Assembly: GCA_034359265.1 (NCBI GenBank)
Contig: CP136890.1
Span: 92,095,501-92,159,500 of the forward strand
Reading direction: 5' to 3'
Source: Canna indica
Lineage: Eukaryota; Streptophyta; Magnoliopsida; Zingiberales; Cannaceae
Length of the DNA stretch: 64,000 bases
Below are positions 24,601 through 36,981 of this stretch, piece after piece (the stretch's first letter is position 1; every line of letters starts with the position of its first letter). The position numbers were made by a program, and so were the translations under genes. Below the pieces are notes generated by a model, which saw only the letters and a list, made by a program, of their open reading frames with translations, searched no databases and had not been told where the DNA came from.

Positions 24601-27600
24601 AATATTTTTCTCTAATCTATCCCAAACTTTGGAATTGACAACAATTGTCTCATTTGAAATTGAATTGAAATTTAGATTACATTACAATTATAATCAATCC
24701 AAAATTTTAAATTACATTTCTCCCTATTTTTTCTTTTATTAAATTTGATTATTACATAAAAAAATTAAAGCTTGAAATAAAATTCTTATATTTTTCATAT
24801 ATTCTTATTATTTATTAAAGGTTTAAAATTTGAAAATAATTTTAGAATTATCTATTAAATTTTTATTTTAAAAAATTTGATTCAAATTTTAATTTTCTTA
24901 TTAATTTTTTATTTAATTATATTATTACATTTCAAAGAAAATAGAAATGTCCAAATTAAACCAATAACTTTCTATATACTATTATTATTTACCAAAATTT
25001 TATTTGTTATTTTTATTCAATTTGGCTATTGCATTTTATAAAAAAAATCAAAAATTCCAATCAAACCAAGACCGTTTTGCTTATATTATTATTTATTAAA
25101 TATTTAACATTATGATTATATTTTATTTAGTGTCTAACCAAATTTGGCATTTTAAATTTGATTTTATTAGTTTTGTATTGATTTTTTTATTCAATTCGAT
25201 TATAGTATTTTAGAAAAAAAAAATAAAAATTTGAACCAAATCAATATATTTTACTAATAATATTATTATATATTATACATTTAACATTATTTATATTGTA
25301 TTTAATTTGTTTAAGTTTCTTTATTTTACTACAAATTTTTATTTTTAAATAATACAAAATCTCAAATGAAATTTATATATAATGACTATAAATTAATTTT
25401 GGTGAAATTAGACGTGGGATTCTTCGAGGTGTTAAAAGGTTTTTCGTGTAATTTTTTAAAAGGAAAAAGAATTTGGTGAAATCGGATACGGAATTATCGG
25501 ATAAAGTGAGAGTTTTGATATATTTTAAAAAATCATTTGTCTTCAAAGATTATAATTATTGTCAATCCCAAAGTTTGGGATAGATTAGGGAGAAATATTA
25601 AATGTTGGGATAGAATTGTTACAAGGACCAAAGTTTGTGATAGATACATTAATTTCCCTATTTATATAATATTATAATATTTTTTTATTACATGCTGACG
25701 TGGCACAAAGTGATAATAAAAAATATTTTTTATTACATGCTTGGTGTGGCATAGTGGCATTTTTGTAAATAAACAGTCATAAAATGGTCGTTGTGCGAAT
25801 TCTGCACCATTTCAGCCCATGGCTGAGCAAACTGGGTAAAACTGCTCAGTTTTGCTAGCCATGGCTGGCCGAGATTGCTGCCCAACGAGAGCGGAGCAGT
25901 GGATGTTGAGCGGAAGCATTGGCGCAGCGTTGCGGCTTGGCATAGCAGAATTCCTACATCTGCATGATCGTGGCCATGCCCAGACCGCATCTCGGCTGGC
26001 CGCGGTTTTGTCATGTTGCTCGTGCTTTTCGGAACCCCTTGGGTGGCACAAGAGGGGTAGGGGTCTCAAGTATAGTGTAGGAGTGTAGGAGAGTGTTGGT
26101 TGAACATTGGACAACCTTAGGCGGTGATGTGCATATGGGCGTCTGACCACTCGATCTTCGCCCACAGAGCTCATCCTACACTCAGATTTTCATTTTCTTG
26201 TGTCCATAGTCCTTGTAAATGTTGTTTTACTTAATGGAATCAAAGCCATTCGACCAACATGGTCTTTTGGTTGCTCGGACATGGGGTGAGAGGTTGTTAT
26301 GACGGTGAATGCATGCCCCGCGATCTACGGTTGGGGAGAGCGATCCGGGACGGAAGGCTTATCCCTTGCATGGGAAGCAAGGGAGTCACACAAACGATTT
26401 TGCTGCCCAAATCAGTTTGTTTGTGACAGTACGGTTCATACCATTTTTTGGTACCTGCATAGTATGGTGCTGCAGCAGCAAGTATGGTGCTGGCAACACC
26501 ATACGTGCTGCGTGCTGCTGCAGCAACATATCAAGTATGGAATGGTGCTGGTGCACCCATACCGGGCGGTACTGCCCGGTATTAGGTTTGGTATCATGGG
26601 CGGTACATAGTAAATACCAGGTTTATCGCCCGGTATTTACTGGTACACCCGGTACCAGTCGGTACAGAGTGTATCGGATACCGCTTTCTTAAAAATTCGG
26701 TACGTACCGCCCCTACCGGACGGTATTTTTAAACTATGGTTCTATCTATATTACCTTGTGGCTAGCTAATTTAACTTATAAAGGTCCTAAGTACTTAATT
26801 TAGTCTCCAAGTTCCAGCGAACTCTATACTTGCATTCCTTGATTATATCTCAAGTCACAAGGAAAGAAAATTTTGGCTCTGTTAAATATCTTATATTTAT
26901 CCCTTTATTATTATGCATTTAACTCTTTATTATTGATGTTTATCTTATGCCGGGATAGCTTAGTCTATTTTATGCCTATATCTCCTCATATTGAGATGAA
27001 TAGAGACTTTTGAACTTTGAGGCTTAACATGGTATCAGAGCCCTATTTCTGCGTCGACGCCTCGTACAACGTACGACACAATAGAAATTTATTTTTCCTC
27101 ATTTCTTGCGATGCGTCTCCACGCGGCGCTCTTGACTTCGGCGCCACGTCTCCACGCGGCACTCTCGAAGCCGACGCATCGTCTCCACGCGAGCCGAGTA
27201 TTCTCTCCTCTGTTTTTGGCGACTTTAACTCCTGGTTTCACGCAAATTGCTTCAACTTCTCCGAAAGAAGCGGCTCATCTCCTGTATCGCGTCTCCACAT
27301 CCCGAGTGCATTCTCCTGTTCCCAAGACAAAGCCAAGACGCGTATCGGCGTATGTTCGAGTTTTGTAGGCGTGCCTCTTCTCGAGATGTGGTTTATATAG
27401 GCACCACTTATGCAACTTCTCTAGAAAAAAAGGCTCTCCTCATCGTTCGCGCCCTACAACAGTTCGTCCTCAATGCAACAGTTTCTCCACCATCCACGCG
27501 GCATCTCCACACCGCATGTCATGCACCCTACTCTAGCAGCCCTGCACACATACAACTTCCCCACCATCCACGTGGCAAATCCACAACTTGTGTGGTCGTC

Positions 27601-30600
27601 GTCCGCGCCCTACTCAAGCAGCCTTGCACGCATGTTTCATACACTGTAGCAGCTTCTCCTCGGCATCGCACCCTACAGCATCTTCCTGTTTACTGTGTTG
27701 CGTCTCCTCGTTTTCCGCAATCTCCTCGATTTCCGCGCATACTGATCCATCTCACCGCATCTAAGCCTACTGATCTGATGCCTTGGTTTCTGCGCCACAC
27801 GGTGTCTCTCTCCGCTTTGGGCTCCACGCGGTGATGCACCTCGATTTCCTTGCAACTTTCCAAATTTTTTCGGCATGCTTTTCGTGGCAGAATTTCAGCG
27901 ATTCTTCCTTCCAGGTTTCTCGTTTCAATTTGGTTTTACTATTATTACTCCTATATATCAACAATGTCAAACTCAGTGGTAGATCTAAAAACAACCTCAT
28001 ATGGTACTTCAATTAAGTTAAATGGTGCTAATTATCTCTTGTGGGCGAGGGCTTTCAAAGTCCTATGTGGCTCACAGAAAAAAGCACACTATCTTGAGCC
28101 GAATCCTCCGGAGCCTTGCAAATATTACTGAATATTCTATGTGGCAAATGATTGAACCACATATTGCTTCCACTATGGTTTTTCACTCAACGACAAAAAA
28201 TATGTGGGATGCCCTGAGAAAAACTTATTACCAAGACAAGAATATATGGAGAATTTACACTTTGTATTAAGATCTTTTTAATCTAAAAATGGACGAAGGT
28301 GGTTCTGTGCAGGAATATTAGCGGAGTATTACGCTACTCTCCAAGCTAAGGCAAATGACTTAGCGGAGTATCACCCGCTTGTCATTGATGTTTCTATACT
28401 AAAAAAACAAAGAGATGAATTCCTAGTGGTTAAATTTCTGAATGGGCTTCCATATCACTCCAAGGAGGAGAACCCAACTTATGGCTAATAATACAATTCC
28501 TGATATGAGCAGCGTTATGGCTAGAATTCTGCGTGTCACTGAATTTACTCCTAACCCGGCTCCCTCTTCTATTGTTGAAAATTCAGCCCTTATTGCTGGG
28601 GGCAGGGGTCGGGGCAGGAGTCGTGGTGGTAGGACTAGAGGCCGTGGACGTGGAAAAAATTCCTTTCCACCATGTCCACACTGCGGGTGATCAAATCAAC
28701 CTTTGGTATTTGGTTCTCTTATGATGTCAAATTTGACACCATGATAGAAGTGTCTATTGACTTACTATCTGCGTGGAGTACGCCTCCAAGGCTGAAAAGC
28801 TATAGATGTTACTGCGAATTTGTTGTTTTGCATATTCCTGTCCATTTCCCAGAAGTCTGGTTTATTTATATACATGTATTCTAGCTTTTCTTTGAAATTT
28901 TTTCTTTGTTCACAAATACCCGCAACTGTAAGTTTCTCTTAGCTCAGAAACATTGGTATCATCAGAATAAGAAATTTCCTATATATGATCCATGTTTTCT
29001 ATTATCAACTAAAATATAGATTCTGGATGCCAAAATTAGCTGGCGACTCTATCCGGCCACTCTGAGCTTCTTAGATATGGCATTAGTAGTTGAATCAAGT
29101 GAATCAAAAAAATTCATGTAAGTTGAAAATGATTTGTGAACCATTTTTTTTGAACAACTGAATGGGTGACACAGATGTGATGCATTGGCATTGATTCCAA
29201 GAGCAATTTATGAGCATAGCCTGTATTTAAAAGTTTCTTGGATTTTACAACTCAAGTACCAGCATCTAATGTGTTATTGACAGATTGTCTGCAATCATTT
29301 TCCTGGTATGATAAACTAAGAGTACTGTTGATATTTCACCAAAAAAATAATCTATGAATCATTCAACCATCTGAAGGTTGATTTCATAAAACAATTTCAT
29401 TGAATCAACAAAAAACAAAAGATTGAATGGCCCAACGTTTTGTTTGTGCATATTTTATTTTTAAATCAAAACTGATTAGGATTTAATTGAGTTGGGATGG
29501 GTTAATTTATATTATTCTATTTTTTATTTATTCTAGGTAGTTCTGGTTCTTTTTGAGTCTTGGAATAAAAATGCATTTTGAAGATAAATTGAAAATAAAT
29601 TGAGAGAGTGGCTCTGCGTAACGGTGATTCGAGCCACGAAAATAATCTCTCTGCAAAAAGCAGGGAAGGCATTAACCCTCCCAGAACCCACAGAAGTGGG
29701 ATTGCTTCGTGCAGTGGATCATTCTTTCTTTATGAAAATAAATTGAGAACTGACACGACTAAGAAAAAAAAAGTCAAATTTTAGGACCGGTTTTGGTTAA
29801 ATGGGTTTATTGGACACCCCTATCCTCTCACCTATGTGGTACAAAATCTCAAACAAAATATGCTTTTTCACTTTAAGATTACATATGAGCCAACTAGCTA
29901 AGAGAAATTCACCCGAACCGCTGAACCAAATCATGAGCTCGAACATATTAAATTATTAATCACTTTGATCACTGTTTTACTTCAACCAGTACGTTTAAAC
30001 CAGTAGTTCAGGTGAATTATCCTAGTCAACATGCAAAAAGTTAACATGCATTCTTCAACATAAAATGATATGTTTAAATCAATAATTTCTGTCAATTAAA
30101 TTATTGATTTTTAATTTGTTTAAGGAGTGGCTTCCTGATCTTGTAAAACTAATGTAACTAGATTGTATTAGGTTTTGGACCTGTTTGTTTCCTGAAAAAT
30201 AAAATAAAAAATCAATAATTTCTGTCACGTGGGTGGGACAAGGTGCAGATTGGACTTCAAGGGAGTTTTGGTGCAATTTACTCAATTATAATCTGTCATT
30301 GAAGAAGTTCTTTCGTTTTCTGTTTTTTAGCATGCACAGCTTCAAGTGCACATTTGTACGAGCAAATGAAGTTATTGCTATTTTTGGTTTTTGCCTGTGT
30401 AACTTGACTTACTGGAAGTGGAAAAACAACAATAATTATTTTTAACAGTTACAATTTTTAAAAATCCTGAGTCATGAAACAGTTAGCCAATTTTTATAGT
30501 TGTGAATTATTGTTTTCAAGAATCATGAAGTATGAGTAGATAGAACTACTTAAGTTGTAAATTTGTTTTCCAATTTGTGGGTGATGTGCTTTGCTGGCTT

Positions 30601-33600
30601 ATTTTTGATGTGATTAGGGAGGATGGAAGGCCAAGCAGTGCAAGCAAATTCATTGGTGGCTTTCTGCTTGGAGGAGTGATGGTTGGAACACTTGCTTTTG
30701 TATATGCACCTCAGGTACTGAAGTGATGCCTTTTGATCTTTTTTTACCGTAATTACCTTTTTTATTAGTTTTATGTGGTGATGTGGGTGGCTATCTTAAT
30801 TTCTGCATGGTGCACAAATATGTGATAGACATGTTTGCATGCGTGCAACCTTTTTCTTTTCATTCTGTTTAATAGTTTAGTTTGGCTGAGGTTTGTCATA
30901 AGACTTTTTTTTCCAGTTGTAGATGAACCAGCTCTTCATGCTAGTGTGGAAAAACCAAAAACAGTTTCTTTCGTTTGATAGTTTGATTGCAAGAGCACTT
31001 GCATTATTGCGTTAGTGGTCATATACATGTGTAGCTGTCTATCTTGGGCTCTGGAGCATTTGATCTTATACTTTCTACTGTTAAAAGTTTATATTATAAT
31101 GGAATGGTGTCTGTGTAGAACTTTTACATTTCAGGAAATGCATGTCTTTTCAGATGTTCACAAAAGTTATGGATGATTATATTTTTCCTATATTATTTTC
31201 ATAAGTCAGTAGTATTTCAGATCAGCAAAGCACTGGCTGGAACAGACAAGAAAGAACTGATGAGAAAGTTGCCAAAGTTCATCTATGATGAAGAGAAAGC
31301 TTTGGAGGTAACTGTTAAGATTATAGTTTTAGCATTTCTAATCACACTACTAAACATTTTGTTTCTTTATTTTGCTGCTTCAGTGAACTTCTTTATGTTA
31401 TTTTTTTACTTGGGTTTCTTTTATCAACTTCTGCTACTAATTTTCTAGTTATCCAACCTTGGTGACACACTAACCATTCTCATGCAAATGGACAAGTATG
31501 TTCACCTAATTGCTTGTAACATATATTTCCATCATTGCTTATGTTGAAAAGGATGGCTGTGACTTGTGGGTTTGTATGGATTGAGTAACCATAGGTTTAT
31601 CATCATCGTCTGTGCATGCACAAACAGACATGGTATTTGTTACTATTAATTATGAACGTGAAGACTACAAGAGCCCATCTTGTTTTCAAATAGAATTATG
31701 TTGTAATTTAGAAGTGAAATATGAAAATTAAGGATAACAAAAATGATAAGTTATAGCCCATATGTGATTCTCATTCTGTTTTGATGTGCTATCTTTCTTA
31801 TTATTATAAATTAAGAGACAAAACACTATTATTGTAGTTGAATTGATAGAGATGCTTATTGGAAAGCTTGTTAAGACTTCAGATGTGTTTATGTTTATGT
31901 AGGATACACCTCCCTGTTATCCCATCCTCTATTGAGTTGTGGAAGCCAGACGAGATATTTCAATAAATAGTTAAACACAGTTATTCACTAACAACAACAA
32001 TAACTAAAAGGGTAAATTACTCTGACGACCTCCCTGAGGTTTAGTGAAATTACACTAAGCTCTCATCTATTTGTAATTTTATCTTGTGACTCCCCTCCGA
32101 GTTTTATAAAAGATTACACACCTCCCCTACTAACGGAAATTGTTAGTGAAGTGTTTGTCATGTGCACTGCACATGCTTACTAATGATATTTTTGAAATAT
32201 TTACGGTTTTTACTTATTTTAAATGACAAAAATACTTTTATGTCATTTAACTCTCATTCCCTCATATTTTCACCCCATGAGTGCTTAACATTTCAATTTT
32301 CACATTTAACTAACATCAATTTCGTGAACAATATTAAATTATAAAATAATTTCTCTCAAATTTTTATTTTAAAATATGTATTCAATTATTTTATTCATGC
32401 ATTTTAATGATTTTTCAGCAAGGGGCATAAGAGAGAAATCACATTACTAGCGGTCTTCGTTTAACACCGTTAGTTACAGGAGAGGTGAGTGTCACCTGGA
32501 CAAATAGAGGGGAGGTCGGTGTAATTTCACCGAACCTCAAGAGAGAGAGAGGTCAGTGTAATTTACCCTAACTAAAATTAAATTTGAAGGTATCAGCTAA
32601 GTTGGTAAGGGCCTTGGTTATTGGTACCATAGGTCTTGAGTTCAGGTGCTGCCTTGATCACTTATCCTTCACAACAAAAAAAACATTTATATATATCCAA
32701 TATTCCAATCATGATTCCTACAAAATTTAATCGCTTGGCTTCACGATCCCTTCAAATTTCATTAAGTTGTCTACGCTTCTTTTTTGTCTTCTATATGGAA
32801 TTTCATCAGTGGACTGGGCCTAATTCTACTAAGCTAGGCTGAAACAGATTGGTCTGTTGCTAGAATGAATTTATGAAAAGAGTATAAATAGGAGGAGAAA
32901 AAAAAAAAAGGTGGACGAAAGATAATTAAGATTGCAAACTCTTGTAGTTCAACTTAAGAGTACACTTTTTGTGGGGCATGCCCAATAGTAGTTCCTCATT
33001 TGTCTATGTTTTGAACCTTAAGTTTTAGATATACTTGATGTTTTTATGTGTCATTTATTTGAAGATTATGGACTGTCAAACAGAGATATGTATTGGACCC
33101 TCTGGCCACTCATCTGTTACAACTTGCAAGTCATTTATCAACTCTGAAACGGCCATAAAAATAATGGTAGGGTTCCTGTAAACATATCAGGTAATCGGAA
33201 ACATGAGCATGGGTGTTTATATTACAGTTTGATATACTCTTTATTCAAAAACAAATTTGATTTGAACCACAATTGTCTCGTCAATGGAAACATTTGTTCA
33301 AAATAGTCCTCTATGAATTTATGACTTGGTAACTAGTCATTGTAAACCTCCCTAGGAGTTATTTTCTAAAAAAATGTACTTTCTCATGCTTTGACAACTA
33401 TTTTGTTTTTATGTGCTCACGAGTCTTTACCTAATGGGTATTGGACCTTTTTTTTTCTCCCACTTGATTTGATTTAGCTAAAATAGAGAAAAATTCTGTG
33501 GTTAATGCATGGCACAATCTTGTATCTTCTCAAGTGCTTTATCTAATGCCAATCTTGTTCTATATGCTGAATTTTTTTGCATCATCTCTATGCATGAATT

Positions 33601-33891
33601 GTGCTCTAAGTTCGGATCTCTTGCAATAACAACTAGTTTCGCATCTTCTTATGCTAATTTCTGTTAACTATTAAAGGCATGTTTATTAAAGAAAAGATTG
33701 TACATTTTTTTTCTGGTTTCATTTGACCTGCAATAACAGCCAACTTGTGATTACAGAAAACCAGGAAGGTACTGACCGAAAAGATTGCACAACTTAATGC
33801 CGCCATCGATGATGTTTCTTCTCAACTGCAAGCAGATGATGAGCCAAATGGAGTGGCTGTGCCTTCCGACGAGATTGAAGCTGCAACATAA
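21653..33891 (+). CDS. Small predicted chloroplast membrane protein, five exons
   Basis: Exons are 21653-21713, 22039-22171, 30618-30714, 31221-31307 and 33757-33891. All have GT-AG borders and consistent phases, giving 170 residues. The N terminus ([20 protein letters not shown], Ser/Thr-rich and basic through residue about 64) looks like a plastid transit peptide. Exon 3 encodes one glycine-rich membrane span ([20 protein letters not shown], about residues 76-95). Exon 4 ([20 protein letters not shown]) and exon 5 ([20 protein letters not shown]) are charged and helical, perhaps coiled coil. The layout and length recall an uncharacterised plant family described as chloroplast inner-envelope localised (Arabidopsis At1g42960, from memory). 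Its reaction is unknown. Introns 2 and 4 are long because of transposon insertions, yet every exon is intact. Confidence 0.85.
23331..23721. repeat. 222-bp tandem duplication
   Basis: AACTATGCCATATGATAC at 23331 recurs at 23553 and both copies run on through CTACACATGCAATTGCATTT to GGCATATATNTGATGGCATT. A third, partial copy (about 23511-23551) lies between. The Au-type SINE sits at the end of copy 2. Confidence 0.85.
23722..23895 (+). mobile_element. tRNA-derived SINE resembling the Au family
   Basis: The tRNA-like head has an A-box-like GGCTTGGTGTAACGG and a B box GGGTTCAAGCC. The body has CCTCTCCGCAAAAAG and GTGGGATTGCTTCGTGC, and the 3' end is a T run. It is flanked by a perfect 17-bp duplication ATTATCTTTTGCATGTA (23705-23721 and 23896-23912), so the insertion is a clean target-primed event. 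The family is recognised from memory of the plant Au SINE. Confidence 0.85.
24303..25765. repeat. Foldback element in intron 2
   Basis: Arms at about 24465-24660 and 25540-25735 are reverse complements. Each carries GCATGTAATAAAAAATATT, an AATTAATGTAT block and a TATCCCAA block. The middle is very AT-rich. A further short copy of the arm start (AATTAATGTATCTAGCCC, 24309) lies outside the left arm, which suggests a nested or older copy. No protein is encoded. Confidence 0.7.
25840..26250. other. GC-richer unrecognised block in intron 2
   Basis: More GC-rich than its surroundings, with short open frames on both strands (25852-26088 +, 25812-26174 -) that match nothing I recognise. It could be part of a transposon or captured DNA. 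Confidence 0.3.
26455..26740. repeat. Palindromic CGGTACC-rich repeat block
   Basis: A dense set of GGTAC/GTACC and CCCGGTAT words in both orientations. It follows a hairpin-like stretch at 26459-26540 (CTGCAGCAGCAAGTATGGTG facing CACCATACGTGCTGC). It ends near a TTTAAACTATGGTT motif. Similar GGTACC-rich elements are common in monocots, but I cannot name the family. Confidence 0.45.
26880..28690 (+). mobile_element. 5' remnant of a Copia retrotransposon with broken gag
   Basis: TGGTATCAGAGCCC at 27030-27043 is a primer-binding site for initiator Met tRNA, directly after a TTAACA end. A TGTTAAATATC start at 26880 would give a 150-bp LTR. After a leader, gag begins at 27964 ([20 protein letters not shown], then [17 protein letters not shown]), a UBN2-type gag. 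Frames are broken several times (near 28128, 28268 and 28487). The end is an RG-rich tail ([19 protein letters not shown]) and the start of a zinc knuckle at 28672-28689, where homology stops. No protease, integrase, RT or 3' LTR follows. It lies in sense with the host gene. Confidence 0.8.
29606..29732 (+). mobile_element. Internally deleted Au-type SINE, copy 2
   Basis: Shares the head (GTGGCTCTGCGTAACGGT), the CTCTCTGCAAAAAGCAGG motif and the GTGGGATTGCTTCGTGCAGT end with the copy at 23722. About 30 bp between the A-box and B-box regions is missing. It is flanked by the 16-bp duplication TGAAAATAAATTGAGA (29590-29605 and 29733-29748). Confidence 0.8.
32010..32568. repeat. MULE-type MITE, 559 bp, perfect 9-bp TSD
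   Basis: GGGTAAATTACTCTGACGACC at the left mirrors GGTCAGTGTAATTTACCC at the right, with arms of about 140 bp (GAGGTTTAGTGAAATTACAC versus its complement). The flanking duplication is TAACTAAAA (32001-32009 and 32569-32577). It lies in intron 4 of the chloroplast-protein gene and is the longer relative of the element at 4131. Confidence 0.9.
32587..32690 (+). mobile_element. Possible second-family tRNA-derived SINE
   Basis: ATCAGCTAAGTTGGTAAGG resembles a tRNA A box and GGTCTTGAGTTCAGGTGC a B box, 45 bp apart, followed by an A-rich tail (AACAAAAAAAACA). I found no clear target duplication, so the right end is approximate. Confidence 0.4.
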
Positions 33892-34753
33892 CATCAAACT
33901 GGGTCAACTAGCTCAGTAGCCATTATCTGCCTCTCCATCTACCACCCTGTTTTGAGAAACAAATTTATTGATATTTCGGAATTTGGTGAATTGGTGGATT
34001 GCTGTTTCTTACTAGCACAAGCATTAATAATATTTTGAGAAGATTGGGGATATTTTATTACCAGTTTTAATTGTCTAATATAGTTAGTTTGAATTGTGAG
34101 CAAAATCTTGCAACAGGCTCCTTAATTCCTGAGAATCTTCCGCACAATTGGCATTTGCGAGATTTTAGCCTCAACTTGAGAGGGTCTATTATTGGAAACT
34201 TGGTCGAACATCTTTTCATTTTTATAAGTTCTAAAAAAATCAAATTTCTTCAAAAACCATATTTGATATTTAATGGATTTTTTATACAATTATCATAATG
34301 CTCCTATTCATATATATCCGAATGACTATAATAAAATTTCAAAAAACAAGAATATTAGTTTTTGTTTTGTTAAGGATATAAAAATAACTATAATTTTTAA
34401 TTGCATAGAAAAATTGTAAAATTAATCTTTTTGGTGAATTTCAATTTCTATATTAATAGGAAGAGAACCTATGGCATGAAAAATATATTCTCATTATAAT
34501 AAATATCAAATATGAATTTCGGCAATTCTCCTAAAATCCCAACGAATGAGAAAAGAAAAATTTCCTAGCAAACGGTACGAAAAAAATATTTCAAGGCAGA
34601 AAGATTGTGTATATATATTGGCACCAGGTGACAAATGATTCTATTTGTCTAGTTGGTCATAGGTTCGAGGAGATACATTATCTACGTGGTTAATCAAATG
34701 AACAAGATTCAAATGTGCAATCAAAATAATCATACATTTAAGAGAGTATATTG
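33892..34753. other. 3' flank of the chloroplast-protein gene and intergenic DNA
   Basis: 3' UTR probably to about 34060. Nothing else recognised before the Harbinger end at 34754. Confidence 0.5.
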
Positions 34754-35390
34754 GGTGTGTTTGGTTACCAAAAATTATTATGTTTTCATTTTGAAGAAAA
34801 CAAAAAAAAATTTCTATTTTGATGTTTTCGTTTTTTTAAACCCGTTTGATTAACGAAAATAAAATATGTTTTCATGAAATTAAAAATTATCAAAACTTGT
34901 TTGATTATAAAAAACAGTGTTGGTTTTCAGGGATATTTTTCAGTTGAGAACAGAAAACTTATTTGGTTTACCAAAACAACGAATTTGTTTTCGAAATAAA
35001 TATCATATTTTAAATTAAATTTTAAAATATTTTATATAAGTTATTTGTACATTATCAATATTATAACATTTAAAAATATTAAGTATAATATTTTAAATTA
35101 ATAAAAAAAATCAAATTAGATATTTATTATACAATTTTTTATATTAATTTAAATTAATATAATATTTTAAAGTAAAAAAATATTTTTAATTAGATATTTA
35201 TTATATTATTTTTAATTTATATATATATATATATTTTTGATGAATGAAAGGTGTTTAAAAAAATTCTCAATTTTATTATAATCATTTAAAATGATATTGA
35301 AACTAGTATCAAGTATAACTCAATTTGAAGAATTAGAATGATACTTGAATTGGAATGATACTTATATCAAATATCAAGTCAGATACAAAC

Positions 35391-36964
35391 TGTGGGCGAA
35401 ATGGCCTACACTAGAGGGGGGAGGGTGAATAGTGTGTTTACTAAATCGATTCATCTAATTTCACTTTTAATCATTTTTCTTAGATTAACTTAGGCGATTT
35501 GCAATTCGATGAATGAATGCGGAAGCGATATAAAGATAAAACAATTAACACAAAATAATAAGGCAATGCAAACACGCAATTTATAGTGGTTCGGCCCCAA
35601 TGCCTACTCCACTACCTAAGCACACCTACTTAGGATTTCCAAACTTAGTCTTTACTAGATTATATCGAGTTTCCCTTACAACGAGGACTTTACACCAGAA
35701 AGTCTTCGCTCTCCAACCGAATGCACTTCCACACCCGGAAGTATCCCGCTTTCCAACTGAGAACACTTTCCCACCTCTACCTAAGGGACAACTAGAACTA
35801 ATCCTAGTAATATCTAAGCTTACATAAGTGGCTTTACTCCTACACCAAGGATATCACTTCACACAAGACATAACACAAGGTCTTCACAAACCCAAATCAA
35901 ATAAACAGTTAGAATAACAAGTAAAATACAATCAAAAGAGCTAAGTGATAAAATCAATGTTTGCAAGCTCCTTTTACAGCCTTGGAACCTCCAACTCGCA
36001 AAGTCGTGGTGCTCGAATTAATTCTCGAGTTGAGGAATCAGTTGGCGCTTGAAGAATGATGTTCGCGGAAGAAGCAGAGCGCGCGCGATTGATCATTTGG
36101 AAGGCTTTAAATCCATCTTTAAATGCTCAATAATTTCTGTAACATGAAGGGAAGTGGGTCAAATGATTCATACCTGGGTGTATTTATACTCAGGTGAACA
36201 AACGGCGTTCAACGGATAGAAAACTATGCGTTACAGGCCGTTGGTCGAAGCGTCGGTCGAAGCATCGGTCGATCGGTCATTCGACTGCTTCTGTTTACCC
36301 TGTGGTCGATTGACCGACATACGAAGATCGCGTGATCCACGATCTTCGATCGACCCGTCGATCGACTGACGCGATTGCATCTTCGGCTTATATGCAGGTC
36401 GGTCGATCGATTGGTCGACCGCCAACCTCGGCCTATTTCTTTCTCCATTCGATTGACCCGTCGGTCGATCGACGTGATCTTACGTCGTGGGAATCAGTAG
36501 GTCGGTCGACTGACGGGTCGATCGCCCGAGCTACTGCCCGTTTTGGGCTTCCATCGATCGACTGAAGTAGCTCTGCTACCTTTTTACCTTCGGTCAGTCG
36601 ATCGATCGGTCGACCGAACCTAGGCTGAATGTTATTTCTTCAGCCTATTTCTTCCGCGCTTCGTTTCCGAGTTCCGACTTTCAACGAGCATCATCTTGGA
36701 GAGATTTTGACTTGATCTTTGGACTCGTCCAAACGACTTTGGTGCACTCGTCGATCTTCGAGAAACTTCCGTGATGAACCCAAGCGCGACGATCAATGTC
36801 CTTCTGATTTCGCGATTTCTCTGATTTATCCGATCGAGAACATCGAACGCTAGTCGATATGGAACCTGAAAGATATTCTTAATGAAATCATTAGTTTTAT
36901 GTTTGTTATCATCAAAACTATCAATATCGAGATTAAGGCTAAGGTTGAAAATCTAAAGCCAACA
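35391..36964 (-). repeat. 3' LTR (left copy)
   Basis: 1574 bp, reading TGTTGGCTTTAG...CGCCCACA on the - strand. It matches 41717-43295 along its whole length, with scattered substitutions and a 4-bp indel (near 35420). Next to it, 36965-36981 is an A-rich purine tract on the - strand ending AAGAGAT, in the place of the polypurine tract. Confidence 0.9.
36241..36622. repeat. GGTCGACC palindrome array in the left LTR
   Basis: Dozens of overlapping GGTCGATC/GGTCGACC/CGATCGGT words, each self-complementary or nearly so. Open frames here on both strands (for example 36332-36565) are by-products of this repeat. Confidence 0.8.
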
Positions 36965-36981
36965 ATCTCTTTTTTTTTTAT

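Larger units (their letters stand above)
22172..30617 (+). other. 8.4-kb intron 2 loaded with transposons
   Basis: Donor AG|GTACTT and acceptor GATTAG|GG. In order it contains a 222-bp tandem duplication, an Au-type SINE, a long foldback element, a GGTAC-rich palindromic block, a Copia remnant and a second SINE. 22172-23330 and 29750-30617 show nothing beyond intron sequence. Confidence 0.8.

Noticed and set aside
31449..31495. Possible extra exon ([16 protein letters not shown]) in the chloroplast-protein gene
   Set aside because: It follows a TTTTCTAG and could end at a GT, but its 47 nt break the frame, while exon 31221-31307 joins 33757-33891 in phase and gives the expected 170-residue length.
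34751..34753. Target duplication of the Harbinger-like element
   Set aside because: Left TTG and right AAG do not match as direct repeats, and no other 3-bp reading at the ends gives TWA on both sides, so I make no TSD claim.
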